DNA from: PALSA-894 sp963734185
GTDB lineage: Bacteria; Pseudomonadota; Alphaproteobacteria; Rhizobiales; Xanthobacteraceae
Reading direction: 5' to 3'
DNA length: 64,000 nt
NCBI GenBank assembly: GCA_963734185.1
Contig: CAVTGA010000001.1
Coordinates: forward strand, 62,001-126,000
Below, in pieces: positions 53,782 through 63,944 of this stretch (positions within the stretch are counted from its first letter, which is position 1; each line of letters opens with the position of its first letter). A program made the position numbers and the translations under genes. The notes under the pieces are model-generated. The model was not told where the DNA came from, searched no databases, and saw nothing but the letters and a program-made list of their open reading frames with translations.

Positions 53782-55809
53782 ATGGCGAGCGAAGCGCTCA
53801 AGAGATACGCCACGCTCAAGAACCTGACGTTTGTCCTCGCGACGATCCAGTTCGTCTGGCTGGTCTGGTTTTTCTACACTGGCTTCGGCGGCGCGCAGGA
53901 ACTGGTCGCGCGCCTGATGTCGATCGCGCTGATCCTGCAAATCCTGTTCATGTATCAGGAGGACTATCTCTACAAATGGCTGCCGCCGATCGCCAACCAC
54001 CTGCTCGTCGCCGTCTACGTCGGCATCTGCGCCTACGCGTTCTATCTATTTCTATCACGAATTCGAGCGGATCGCGATCTACGCGCAGGGCTCGTTACAC
54101 GCGGCAGGATTTCATCGTCGGCCTGCTGATGTTCCTGCTGGTGATGGAGCTGTCGCGGCTCGCCCATCCGGTCCTGTTCTGGACCAACGTCGTGCTGATC
54201 GTCTACACGCTGTGGGGCTATCTCAGCCCGATCGATTTCTTCTGGCATCCCGGCACGACGTTCTATCGCGTCGTCACCTCGAGCACGGTCGAGCTCTCGA
54301 CCGGCATCTACGGCCTCTACGGCCAGCTCGCGCTCACCCTGATCGCGGCCTTCCTGCTGCTCGCCGGCGTCGCCAACGGCTTCGAGGCGCAGCGCGCGAT
54401 GATCAACGTCATGCGGCTGATCGCCGGCCGGTCGCGGCAGCTGATCCCGCAGACCGCGGTGGTCGGATCGAGCGCGATCGGCATGATCAGCGGCTCGCGG
54501 CTCGGCCAACGCCGCCGTGGTCGGCACCATCACCATCCCGCTGATGATCCGCTATGGCGTGCCGCCGCACCTTCGCCGCCGCGGTGGAGACCTCGGCCTC
54601 CATGGGCGGCCTGATCATGCCGCCGATGATGGGCGTCGGCGCCTTCCTGATGTCGGAGTTCCTCGGCGTGCCCTACTGGGACGTCGTGCTGCGCGGCTTT
54701 GCGCTTGCCTTCGTCTACTACGTCTCGATCGGCGTTGCGGTCTATCTGCTGTGCGTGCGCCTGCTGCCGCGCGATGCGATCGAGCGCCGCAGGTGCCGGC
54801 CTACGACAAGGTCAAGACCAGCATCTTCTTCGCCTCGGTGCTGTATCTGCTCTATCTGATGGGCTTCGTCGGGCAGGGGCGAGCTGCTGGCCGCGCTCTA
54901 TACCGCAACCTTCATGCTCGTGCTGCTGGTCGCGGCCTTTCTGTATTTCAAATACGTGCGCAAGGATCCGCAGCTTGCCGAGCGAAACGCTGCTCGGCAA
55001 TGTGCGGCGCGCGATCGAAACGCATGCCGAGATGACGTCCTATCTCACGCTGCTGCTTGCCACGCTCGGCATCATGATCGGGCTGTTCACGGTCACCGGC
55101 TTCATCAACCGGATGGGCGCCATGCTGCTCGACCTCGGCTCGTGGAACATCATCGCCATGGTCTTGATGGCCTGGATCTTCGGTTGGCTCGCCGGCGCCG
55201 GCCTGCCGCCGACCGCCACCTACATCATCGGCGCGGTCGTGATCGTGCGGCCGATGACAGGAGCTCGGCATCAACCCTTGGATCGCGCACTTCTTCGTGT
55301 TCCTGCTGTCGGTATGGGGCGAGCTGTCGCCGCCGACCTCGCTCACCGCCGCGGTCTCGGCGCGCATCGCGAATGCATCGTTCCTGCGGACCATGTACGA
55401 GGCGCTGAAGATCTGCGCGCCGATCACGCTGATGACGTTCGCGATCTTCACCCGGCCGAACATGGTGGTGAATCCCGGTTGGCTGCAGATCGCCGACACG
55501 ATGCTGGTGCTGGTCAGCACGCTCGGCATCACCTTCGCGCTGTTCGGACGCTGCCACGTCAATCCGGTGGTCGACATCGCGTTGCGCTGCCTGCTCGCGG
55601 CGGTTTCGTTCGTGGTGATGTTCCACCCCGACATGGGAACGTCGGCTGCCGTCGCGGTGGCGGTGACGGTCGCGCTCATCCTCGGGATTTGGCGCCACAA
55701 TCTGATCGCTCCGCCGAAGACGTTCGCGGCCCCAACCGCCGAGGCCGCGGACGCTGCTTCCGATGACCTTGCGCCGGTCCTGGCCGAAGCCAAGCGCGAC
55801 ATCGGGTAA
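53782..55809 (+). pseudogene. fused TRAP permease (TAXI type) broken by about eight single-base indels
   Basis: Read across frames, this is one TRAP transporter permease with small and large subunits joined. The N-terminus MASEALKRYATLKNLTFVLATIQFVWLVWFF leads to VGLLMFLLVMELSRLAHPVLFWTNVVLIVYTLWGYLSP, the pore region GGLIMPPMMGVGAFLMSEFLG, and GELSPPTSLTAAVSARIANASF near the end. Indels are needed at about 54050, 54095, 54498, 54570, 54790, 54878, 54985 and 55259. All but that at 54790 are single insertions. Between them the protein sequence is well conserved with no in-frame stops. Confidence 0.9.
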
Positions 55810-55814
55810 CCGGC

Positions 55815-57122
55815 GTGCCCGCGAATACAGCCTCGGCGCGCGACCGCCTGGAACAGGCGCTTGCCCGCATCGCCGACCCGGCAGGCGAAGGCGCGCGCGC
55901 ATGTCTGACCGTCTACGCGGAAACCGCGCGCGCGGCGGCCGATGCGGCAGACGCGCGCGGGCGAGCCGGAATTTCGCTCGGGACGCTCGACGGCGCCATC
56001 GTCAGCATCAAGGACTTGTTCGACGTCGCGGGCGAACCGACGCGCGCGGGTTCGACCATCCTGGCGCAGGCGGCGCCCGCCACGGCCGACGCACCGGTGG
56101 TGCGGCGGCTGCGCGCGGCCGGCGCCGTGATCGTCGCCAAGACCAACATGACGGAATTCGCATTCTCCGGCGTCGGGGTGAATCCGCACTACGGCACGCC
56201 CGGCAATCCGGCCGACCGCACGCGCGTTCCCGGCGGATCGTCGTCGGGCGGTGCGGTCGCGGTTGCGGACGGTCTGTGCGAGATCGCGATCGGCTCGGAT
56301 ACCGGCGGCTCGACCCGCGTTCCGGCCGCACTGTGCGGCCTCGTCGGCTTCAAACCAAGCCAATGGCGCGTGCCGACTCAAGGCGCGTTCCCCTTGTCAC
56401 ATACGCTCGACTCCATCGGCCCGATGGCGCGGAACGTCGCACATTGCGCCGCCGCCGACGCGGTCATGGCGGGCGGCGGGGCGGAGCCGCTCACGCCGAT
56501 GCCGCTGGCCGGGCTGCGGCTCGGATTGGCGCAGGGGTTCCCGATCCAGGCTCTCGATGAGGCCGTGAGCGCGCGCTATGCCGAGACCATCGGTCAGCTC
56601 GCTGCCGCGGGCGCGCGGCTCACCGAAGAGTCGTTGCCGCAGCTCGACCGGATGACGGAAGCGCTTGCCGACGGCGGAATCGTGCATGCCGAGGCCTTCG
56701 CCATCCACCGCGAACACCTCGCGGCCCGCGCCGGCGATTTCGATCCGCTGGTGCGCATGCGCATCGAGCTGGGCCGCGACATGTCTGCGGCCGGCTACAT
56801 CCGCCTGCTGCGCGAGCGCAACGCTCTCGCCGCCGCCATGGACCGCCGTCTGGCCGATCTCGATGCGCTGGTGATGCCGACATCGCCCATCGTCGCGCCG
56901 AAAACGAGCGAGGTCACGACGCCCGAGACGTTCACGGCGCGCAACACCGCGCTGCTGCGCAATACGGCGGTGGCGAACTTCTTCGACCTTGCCGCCATCT
57001 CGCTGCCGCTGCCGCGGCGCAGCGGTCTGCCGGTCGGGCTGATGCTCATCGCCCGCAACGGGCACGACCGCCGGCTGTTGCGCATGGCCGCGGCGGTCGA
57101 ACAGATGCTGACGGCGCAGTGA
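55815..57122 (+). CDS. amidase (amidase-signature family)
   Basis: This 435-aa hydrolase has the Ser-cisSer-Lys triad of amidase-signature enzymes: Lys in VSIKDLFDVAGEPTRAGS (about 64-68), SGGAVAVADGLCEIAIGSDTGGSTRVPAALCGL with both serines (about 140-175), and PGGSSSGG before. It breaks a C-N amide bond. It starts with GTG. It lies right after the broken TRAP permease and before a liv-type transporter. Confidence 0.92.
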   Translation: MPANTASARDRLEQALARIADPAGEGARACLTVYAETARAAADAADARGRAGISLGTLDGAIVSIKDLFDVAGEPTRAGSTILAQAAPATADAPVVRRLRAAGAVIVAKTNMTEFAFSGVGVNPHYGTPGNPADRTRVPGGSSSGGAVAVADGLCEIAIGSDTGGSTRVPAALCGLVGFKPSQWRVPTQGAFPLSHTLDSIGPMARNVAHCAAADAVMAGGGAEPLTPMPLAGLRLGLAQGFPIQALDEAVSARYAETIGQLAAAGARLTEESLPQLDRMTEALADGGIVHAEAFAIHREHLAARAGDFDPLVRMRIELGRDMSAAGYIRLLRERNALAAAMDRRLADLDALVMPTSPIVAPKTSEVTTPETFTARNTALLRNTAVANFFDLAAISLPLPRRSGLPVGLMLIARNGHDRRLLRMAAAVEQMLTAQ

Positions 57123-57140
57123 AGCCAAGGCCAATCGGCC

Positions 57141-57169
57141 CGGTTTCCACTTTTCGCGATCATGCTCTA
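57141..57169. repeat. short half-copy of a common palindromic element
   Basis: CGGTTTCCACTTTTCGCGATC resembles half of the element at 61752-61797 in the opposite direction. These sequences are widespread in Bradyrhizobium-type genomes, between genes. Confidence 0.4.
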
Positions 57170-57201
57170 AATTCAACCCAAACATCCGGGAGGATTCCGT
57201 C

Positions 57202-58425
57202 ATGACCAAGACTCGTATCGCGCTCAGCCGGCGCAGCCTGCTGGCCGGCGCCGCGACCGCGCTGCTGGCGTCCCCTGCAATCGTCCGCGCGCAAGGCGGC
57301 GCGCTGAAAGTCGGCGTGCTGCTGCCGCGCTCGGGCGCGCAGGCCGGCATCGGGCAGGATTGCCACCGCGGCGTAGAGATCGCCGGCCCGATCCTGAAGG
57401 GCCTCGGCCTTCCCGACCTGTCGATCATGAACGCCGACACCGAGACCAACGTCGAGGTGGCGCGGGCGCGCGCCGAGAAGCTGATCAGCGACGGTGCGCA
57501 GCTCCTGGTCGGCGCGTTCGATTCCGGCCAGAGCACCGCGATCGCGCAGGTCGCCGAGCAGAAAGGCATCCCGTTCGTCATCAATATCGCGGCGGCGCCG
57601 CCGATCACCGAGCAGGGCTACAAGTTCGTGTTCCGCAACTTCCCGACCGCGCCGATGATCCTGGCCGACGCCTTCGCCAACCAGAAGGAGATCTTCGAGG
57701 CTGCCGGCAAGGCGCCGAAATCGGTGGTGTTCATGCATGTCAACGACACGTTCGGCACCGCCATGAAGAACGGTATCGGCGCAGTGATGCCGCGCTTCAA
57801 CATGCCCTACACCATCGCCGAGACCATCGCCTACGATCCGACCGCGCGCGACCTCTCGGTCGAGATCGCCAAGGCCAAGGCGAGCGGCGCCGAGGCGCTG
57901 CTCATGGTCAGCCGCCTCAACGACGCGATCCTGCTGACGCGCGAGATGGTCAAGCAGCGCTGGTCGCCGATGGGCGTGCTCAGCATGGGGCCGGGCTGGT
58001 ACGAGGACCAGTATCTCAAGACGCTCGGCAAGCTCGCCGATGGGCCGTTGAGCTTCGTGCCCTGGTACGACCCCAACAAGAAGCTCAGCAAGCAGCTCGA
58101 AGCGGCGCTCATCAAGGCTCATCCGGACATCAACCTCAACACCAACCACATCTATACCTTCGAGGCGCTGCTCATCGCCGCCGACGCCTACAAGCGCGCC
58201 GGCTCGACCGACCCGAAGGCGCTCGCCGACGCCATCCGCGCGACCAACATCACCGACAACGTCTCGACCGGCCCGGGCATCAAGTTCGACGCCAAGGGCC
58301 AGAACGACAAGCTGAAGAACGCAGGGATCCAGAACCGCGGCGGCAAGCTCGTGACGGTCGCGCCGAGCGGCGCGACCAACGCCAAGGCCGAGTGGCCGAT
58401 GGCGCCCTACGACAAGCGCAGCTAA
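57202..58425 (+). CDS. branched-chain amino acid-type ABC substrate-binding protein
   Basis: This 407-aa periplasmic protein has a twin-arginine signal (SRRSLLAGAATALLASPAIVRA) and the LivK fold: LKVGVLLPRSGAQAGIGQDCHRGVEIA, GAFDSGQSTAIAQVAEQKGIPFVIN. It binds an amino acid or an aromatic or amide compound; the family is broad. It opens a five-gene ABC transporter operon, 80 bases after the amidase. Confidence 0.93.
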   Translation: MTKTRIALSRRSLLAGAATALLASPAIVRAQGGALKVGVLLPRSGAQAGIGQDCHRGVEIAGPILKGLGLPDLSIMNADTETNVEVARARAEKLISDGAQLLVGAFDSGQSTAIAQVAEQKGIPFVINIAAAPPITEQGYKFVFRNFPTAPMILADAFANQKEIFEAAGKAPKSVVFMHVNDTFGTAMKNGIGAVMPRFNMPYTIAETIAYDPTARDLSVEIAKAKASGAEALLMVSRLNDAILLTREMVKQRWSPMGVLSMGPGWYEDQYLKTLGKLADGPLSFVPWYDPNKKLSKQLEAALIKAHPDINLNTNHIYTFEALLIAADAYKRAGSTDPKALADAIRATNITDNVSTGPGIKFDAKGQNDKLKNAGIQNRGGKLVTVAPSGATNAKAEWPMAPYDKRS

Positions 58426-58434
58426 CTTTCCGCG

Positions 58435-59307
58435 GTGCCGGCCGAGATCTACCTCAACGTCGCCGTCAGCGGGCTCTTGACCGGCCTGGTCTACGGCTTG
58501 ATGGCGCTCGGGCTCTCGGTGATCTTCGGCGTTGTGCGGGTCGTCAACTTCGCGCACGGCGAGATGATGACCATCGCGATGTACATCGCGGTGGTGCTGT
58601 TCTCCGCCTTGAAGCTCGATCCGCTCGTGATGATGGTGCCGATCGCGGGCGTGCTGTTCGCGCTCGGCTACGCGATGCAGGCCGGCCTGATCAACCCGTT
58701 CATCAACCGGCCGGAACACAGCCAGTTCATGCTGCTGGTCGCGATCGCGATCATCATGGTCAACGGCCTGCTGATCGTGTTCGGGCCGGACGCCCGCAGT
58801 GTGCAGACATCCTATGCGTTCGACAGCTTCGCGATCGGACCGCTGATCGTGGATGCGACCAAGACCTACGCGGGCGGCGCGGCGGTCGCGGTCGCCACGG
58901 CGCTGTTCGCGTTCTTCCGCTTCACCTATGTGGGGCAGGCGATCCGCGCCTGCGCCGACAATTACACTGGCGCGCTGGTGGTCGGCCTCGACGTGAAACG
59001 TCTGTACGCCTTGACGTTCGGCCTCGGCGCCGCCTGCGTCGGCGCCGCGGGCTCGATGCTGGTGCTGATCATCGACGTGACGCCGCCGCTCGGGCCGGCC
59101 TATACGCTGCTCGCCTTCGTCATCGTCATCACCGGCGGGCTCGGCTCGATGCCCGGCGCGCTGCTCGGCGGCGTGCTGATCGGGCTGACCGAAGCCATGG
59201 CCGGGCTGTTCTTCACGCCGTCGGCCAAGAGCATGTTCGCTTTCGCGATCCTGGTGCTGGTCCTGCTGTTCCGCCCGCAAGGCATCCTGGGAAAGCGGCC
59301 ATCATGA
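58435..59307 (+). CDS. branched-chain amino acid-type ABC permease (LivH)
   Basis: This 290-aa inner-membrane protein is a LivH-type permease with about eight helices: GLLTGLVYGLMALGLSVIFGVVRVVNFAHGEMM, then coupling region IRACADNYTGALVVGLDVKRLYALTFGLGAAC and GGLGSMPGALLGGVLIGL. It starts with GTG nine bases after the binding protein. It overlaps the next permease gene by four bases. Confidence 0.94.
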   Translation: MPAEIYLNVAVSGLLTGLVYGLMALGLSVIFGVVRVVNFAHGEMMTIAMYIAVVLFSALKLDPLVMMVPIAGVLFALGYAMQAGLINPFINRPEHSQFMLLVAIAIIMVNGLLIVFGPDARSVQTSYAFDSFAIGPLIVDATKTYAGGAAVAVATALFAFFRFTYVGQAIRACADNYTGALVVGLDVKRLYALTFGLGAACVGAAGSMLVLIIDVTPPLGPAYTLLAFVIVITGGLGSMPGALLGGVLIGLTEAMAGLFFTPSAKSMFAFAILVLVLLFRPQGILGKRPS

Positions 59308-60320
59308 GCACGCCGCCGTTGGGCAAGCTTCCGCGCCGGGCATGGGTCGCGCTCGCGGCGCTGCTGGCGGCTTTCCTGGTCGCGCCGCTGGTGGTCAACG
59401 ACTATCTGCTCACCGTCCTGATCCTCATCTTCTATTTCGCCTACACGGCGCAGGCCTGGAACATCATGATGGGTTTTGCCGGGCAGCTGTCGCTCGGTCA
59501 CGCGCTCTATGTCGGCCTCGGCGCCTACACGACGGCCGCGCTCTACGTTCATTTCGGTATTGCCCCGTGGCTGGGGCTGCCGGTCGCGATCGCGCTCTCC
59601 GCCGTCGCGGGAGCGTTCATCGGCTTTCTGGCGTTCCGCTTCCGCGTCGCGGGCGTCTATTTCGCCATCCTGACCATCGCGTTCGCCGAATTCGCGCGCA
59701 TTGGATTCGATCATTGGCGCTGGGTCGGCGGGTCGGCCGGCTTCTTCCTCCCGGTCGCCAACTATGCGGCCAACGATCTGTGGAACCTGCGCGGCAAGCC
59801 GGTGATGTTCTACTATGTGATGCTGACGTTCATGATCGCCGCGCTCGTGTTGTGCCACCTGCTGCTGCGCAGCCGGGTCGGCTATTACTGGCAGGCGATC
59901 CGCGAGGACGAGGAGGCCGCGCGCGCGCTCGGTATCGATACGTTCCGCTACAAGATGTATGCGGTCGTGCTGTCGGCCGGCATGACCTCGATGGCCGGCG
60001 TGTTTTTCGCGTTCTACTACAACAACCTGTTCCCGGAGCAGGTGTTTCACATCTCGCGCTCGATCGAGTTGATCCTCGCGCCGATCATCGGCGGCATCGG
60101 CACGCTGTTCGGCCCGATCATCGGCGCCTTCCTGCTTACCGGGCTGGCCGAAGGCATCTGGGAGTTGATGGCGGCCTTCGGGTTCACGCCGCCCGGCGCC
60201 AAGCAGGTGTTCTATGGCATCTGCCTGCTGATCGTGGTCATGCTGCTGCCCGACGGCGTGTGGCCGCCGCTTGCCCGCCGGCTCGGGCTCGATATGCGTT
60301 CCGACCGGACGGACGAGTGA
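59304..60320 (+). CDS. branched-chain amino acid-type ABC permease (LivM)
   Basis: This 338-aa inner-membrane protein is the LivM-type partner: AWNIMMGFAGQLSLGHALYVGLGAYTTAAL, AIREDEEAARALGIDTFRYKMYAVVLSAGM, and IIGGIGTLFGPIIGAFLLTGL. It overlaps the upstream permease by four bases, and the ATPase gene starts one base after it. Confidence 0.94.
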   Translation: MSTPPLGKLPRRAWVALAALLAAFLVAPLVVNDYLLTVLILIFYFAYTAQAWNIMMGFAGQLSLGHALYVGLGAYTTAALYVHFGIAPWLGLPVAIALSAVAGAFIGFLAFRFRVAGVYFAILTIAFAEFARIGFDHWRWVGGSAGFFLPVANYAANDLWNLRGKPVMFYYVMLTFMIAALVLCHLLLRSRVGYYWQAIREDEEAARALGIDTFRYKMYAVVLSAGMTSMAGVFFAFYYNNLFPEQVFHISRSIELILAPIIGGIGTLFGPIIGAFLLTGLAEGIWELMAAFGFTPPGAKQVFYGICLLIVVMLLPDGVWPPLARRLGLDMRSDRTDE

Positions 60321-60321
60321 C

Positions 60322-61047
60322 ATGGCCGTCCTGCTCGCCGTCGACAACGTCTCTAAGCGCTTCAGCGGCCTGCGTGCCGTGCAGGACGTGAGCCTTGCGG
60401 TCGACGAACGGGAAATATTCGCGGTGATCGGCCCGAACGGCGCCGGCAAGACGACGCTGTTCAACATGATCGCCGGCGTCATGCCGCCGGACGACGGCAC
60501 CATCGCCTTTGCCGGCGGGCGCATCGACGGTTCCCGCCCGGACCAGATCTGCCGGCGCGGCGTCGGCCGTACGTTCCAGATCGTGCGGCCGTTTCCGGCG
60601 CTCAGCGTCGAGGACAACATCATGGTCGGCGCGCTGTTGCGTGCGCGCGATCTCGCCTCCGCGCGAGCCAAGACCCATCAGATGATGTGGCAGCTCGACC
60701 TGTTCGACAAGCGCTCGCGGCCCGCCTCCTCGCTCACCCTGCCCGACCGCAAGCGCTTGGAGGTCGCGCGTGCGCTCGCGACCGCGCCCCGGCTCCTGCT
60801 GCTCGACGAGGTGATGGCGGGCCTGCGGCCGACCGAAACCGACCGGATGGTGCAGATCCTGCGCAAGCTCAACGGCGAGCAAGGGCTGACCATCCTGCTG
60901 ATCGAGCACGTCATGCGTGCCGTCATGGCGCTCGCGCATCGCGTCCTGGTGCTGCATCACGGTGCGAAGATCGCGCTTGGCAAGCCGGAGGAGGTGGTGC
61001 GTGAGGCGGCGGTGATCGAATCTTATCTCGGCGCGGAGGCGCTCTAG
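60322..61047 (+). CDS. ABC transporter ATPase (LivG type)
   Basis: This 241-aa cytosolic ATPase has Walker A GPNGAGKTTLFNM (about 36-48) and Walker B LLLLDEVMAGLRPTE. The signature stretch reads SLTLPDRKRLEVARALA, without the usual SGGQ, a variant found in a LivG subgroup. It starts one base after the LivM gene. Confidence 0.93.
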   Translation: MAVLLAVDNVSKRFSGLRAVQDVSLAVDEREIFAVIGPNGAGKTTLFNMIAGVMPPDDGTIAFAGGRIDGSRPDQICRRGVGRTFQIVRPFPALSVEDNIMVGALLRARDLASARAKTHQMMWQLDLFDKRSRPASSLTLPDRKRLEVARALATAPRLLLLDEVMAGLRPTETDRMVQILRKLNGEQGLTILLIEHVMRAVMALAHRVLVLHHGAKIALGKPEEVVREAAVIESYLGAEAL

Positions 61048-61751
<704 letters not shown>

Positions 61752-61752
<1 letters not shown>

Positions 61753-61797
61753 CGCGTGATCCCGAAAAGAACCGGTTTTCGGAAAAAGATCACGCGC
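61752..61797. terminator. palindromic element acting as terminator
   Basis: GCGCGTGATC (61752-61761) and GATCACGCGC (61788-61797) are perfect complements, with an inner CCGAAAA / TTTTCGG stem. This sequence type recurs widely in related genomes. It follows the LivF stop and precedes the end of the minus-strand gene at 61808. Confidence 0.65.
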
Positions 61798-61807
61798 CAA
61801 GCAAGAA

Positions 61808-62035
61808 TCAGCGGCGCATCAAGGCGGCGAGCGCGGCGACGCGCACGGTGAGCGGTGAGCCCGGCAGGCTGTGCCGTAGCCCCCGCAGGGTGTCGGCCCC
61901 GGTTTCCGGTTCGGCGGTCAGCAGGTGCTCGGCCATCGCCCGCGCCAGCTCCGCCTCGGTCCGCTTGGTCAGGGCATAGGGGGCAAGCGGCACGTCCCCG
62001 AAGGGTATTTCCGCCGCAGGAAACGAGAGCCCCAT
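61808..62035 (-). CDS. small conserved protein (75 aa)
   Basis: A short cytosolic protein: MGLSFPAAEIPFGDVPLAPY, then LTKRTEAELARAMAEHLLTA and ETGADTLRGLRHSLPGSPL, ending AALAALMRR. It is mostly helical. ATG 62035 was taken since GGAGGGTG precedes it; a start at 62050 is possible. Function is unknown to me. Confidence 0.7.
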   Translation of the reverse strand: MGLSFPAAEIPFGDVPLAPYALTKRTEAELARAMAEHLLTAEPETGADTLRGLRHSLPGSPLTVRVAALAALMRR

Positions 62036-62131
62036 CACACCCTCCATCAATCGGACCGGCTCGTGCCGCCCATCCTTGCGGCGGGCGCTTTGATCGTCGG
62101 TAAACGATGATTGCCGGGGTTGGTTCCCGCC

Positions 62132-62848
62132 CTACGCGGCGGCAGGCTCGGCCATCGCGTCGGGATGGCGGCCGGCGAACTCGATCAGCTCCGTCATCAC
62201 CGCGTCGAGATGCTCCGCCATGGCTTGCACCGCCTGGGCCGCATCGCGGGCGTTGAGGGCGGCAACGATCGCCTTGTGCTCCGCATAGGTTGAGGTCTGG
62301 CGCTGCGGCGTGCACATGAACAGGCGCATGCGGTCGAGGCTCGCCCGCGCCGCTTCGACCGCGCCGCGCACGCGCTCGTAGCCGAGCGCATCGAGCAGCA
62401 GTTCGTGCAGTTCGAGGTCGAGTTCGTGGAAGCGGACGCGGTCGTCCACGCGCAGCGCGTTGCCCTGTCCGGTCAAATTGCGGTCGAGCTTGACAAGGCG
62501 CGCGGCATCCATGCGCGGCGCGATCGTCCGCACGGCTTCGATCTCCAGAGCGCGGCGGATGAACATGGCCTGCCGGCAATCCCCCATGTCGACCAGCGCA
62601 ACCCGCGTGCCGCGCTGCGGCAGCACCTCCACGAAGCCTTCGGCCGCGAGCCGGCCGAGCGCTTCCGACACCGGAAAACGCGACACGCCGAGGCGTGCGC
62701 AGAGCGCCACCTTGTCGATGAAAGTGCCCGGCGGCAGTTCCAGCCGGACAATGGCGTCGCGGATCACGTCCTGGACGCGCTGGACCGTGCCGCCGCGCCC
62801 ATTGCGCGCGAGGGGTGGCAGAAAGCCGTATGGACTCTTGCGCGTCAT
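62132..62848 (-). CDS. GntR-family transcriptional regulator (FCD domain)
   Basis: This 238-aa repressor or activator has a winged-helix N-terminus (IRDAIVRLELPPGTFIDKVALCARLGVSRFPVSEALGRLAAEGFVEVLPQRGTRVA) and an FCD effector domain (ALEIEAVRTIAPRMDAARLV; VRFHELDLELHELLLDAL). FCD regulators bind organic acids. ATG 62848 or 62860 may start it. It is divergent from the DctP gene at 62952 and probably controls it. Confidence 0.9.
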   Translation of the reverse strand: MTRKSPYGFLPPLARNGRGGTVQRVQDVIRDAIVRLELPPGTFIDKVALCARLGVSRFPVSEALGRLAAEGFVEVLPQRGTRVALVDMGDCRQAMFIRRALEIEAVRTIAPRMDAARLVKLDRNLTGQGNALRVDDRVRFHELDLELHELLLDALGYERVRGAVEAARASLDRMRLFMCTPQRQTSTYAEHKAIVAALNARDAAQAVQAMAEHLDAVMTELIEFAGRHPDAMAEPAAA

Positions 62849-62951
62849 GCCCGGTAACATGTTAGTTCGACAGCCGCCCCTGGCACAAGCGGCGCACCAA
62901 AGCCCGCCAAGAAGGGCTCCCGCCCGCATATCAGCATTCAGGAGGAACGCC

Positions 62952-63935
62952 ATGCAGTGGAAGCGCCGTGTTGCGTTCGCCGTCGCGACAGTGGCGCTGG
63001 CCGCCCTCGGCATTCCGGCCCTGGCTCAGACCAAGCTCAAATGGGCTCATATCTACGAGACCAATGAGCCATATCACACCGAAGCGCTGTGGGCTGCCGA
63101 GGAGATCAAGAAGCGCACCAACGGCAAGTACGAGATCGGGGTTTTCCCGGCGTCGCAGCTCGGCAACGAGAACCAGATCAACGAAGGCCTCGGGCTCGGA
63201 ACCGTGGATCTGATCTCCACCGGCACGTCGTTCGCCGGCTCGATCCACAAGCCGTTGGCGATCTCCGGCGCGCCTTTCATGCTGCGCGACTTCGACCACT
63301 GGAAGGCCTATCGCGACGGCAAATTGTTCCGCGACATCGCCAAGGGTTACGAGGACAAGACCCGGCACAAGATCGTCACGCTCACCTACCACGGCGAGCG
63401 CATGGTGACGGCGAACAAGGAGATCAAGAAGCCGGAGGACATGAAGGGCATGAAGCTGCGCGTGCCGCCGGCGCCGCTCTATCTGATGCTGACAAAGTCG
63501 GTCGGCGCCAATGCGACGCCGATCGCCTTCGCCGAGGTCTATCTCGCGCTCCAGCAGAGGACCGTGGACGGCCAGGAAAATCCCCTGCCGACCATCATGG
63601 CGAAGAAATTCTACGAGGTGCAGACGCACGTGATGCTCACCGGCCACATCATCCAATCGCTGCTCACGATCGTCGGCACCCACGTCTGGGGAAAGCTCTC
63701 GGACGCCGAAAAGAAGATGTTCGAAGAGGTGCTCGCGCAGGCCGCGGCCAAGGCGAGCGATCAGATCCGCGCGGCCGAGCAGAAGATTGCCGATGAACTG
63801 CGCAAGCTCGGCAAGACGGTCGTGACGGTGGACCGCGAGGCGTTCCGCCAGGCCGCAGTGGCGCTGCACAACGACGCCTCCGCGGGCGCCGGATGGAGCA
63901 AGGCCGAATACGACGCGCTGCAGGCGCTGAAGTAG
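62952..63935 (+). CDS. TRAP transporter solute-binding protein (DctP family)
   Basis: This 327-aa periplasmic protein has a signal peptide (RRVAFAVATVALAALGIPALAQ) and DctP motifs: LKWAHIYETNEPYHTEALWAAEEIKKRTNGKYEIGVFPASQLG, MKGMKLRVPPAPLYLMLTKSVGANATPI with the substrate Arg, and EVYLALQQRTVDGQENPLPTI. The ATG has GGAGGAAC directly upstream. It likely starts a DctPQM operon that runs out of the window. Confidence 0.93.
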   Translation: MQWKRRVAFAVATVALAALGIPALAQTKLKWAHIYETNEPYHTEALWAAEEIKKRTNGKYEIGVFPASQLGNENQINEGLGLGTVDLISTGTSFAGSIHKPLAISGAPFMLRDFDHWKAYRDGKLFRDIAKGYEDKTRHKIVTLTYHGERMVTANKEIKKPEDMKGMKLRVPPAPLYLMLTKSVGANATPIAFAEVYLALQQRTVDGQENPLPTIMAKKFYEVQTHVMLTGHIIQSLLTIVGTHVWGKLSDAEKKMFEEVLAQAAAKASDQIRAAEQKIADELRKLGKTVVTVDREAFRQAAVALHNDASAGAGWSKAEYDALQALK

Positions 63936-63944
63936 GCCGCTGCC

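Noticed and set aside
53782..55809. Programmed frameshifting in the TRAP permease
   Set aside because: Eight shifts in one gene, without slippery heptamers or downstream structures, do not fit programmed shifting; mutation or sequencing error is simpler.
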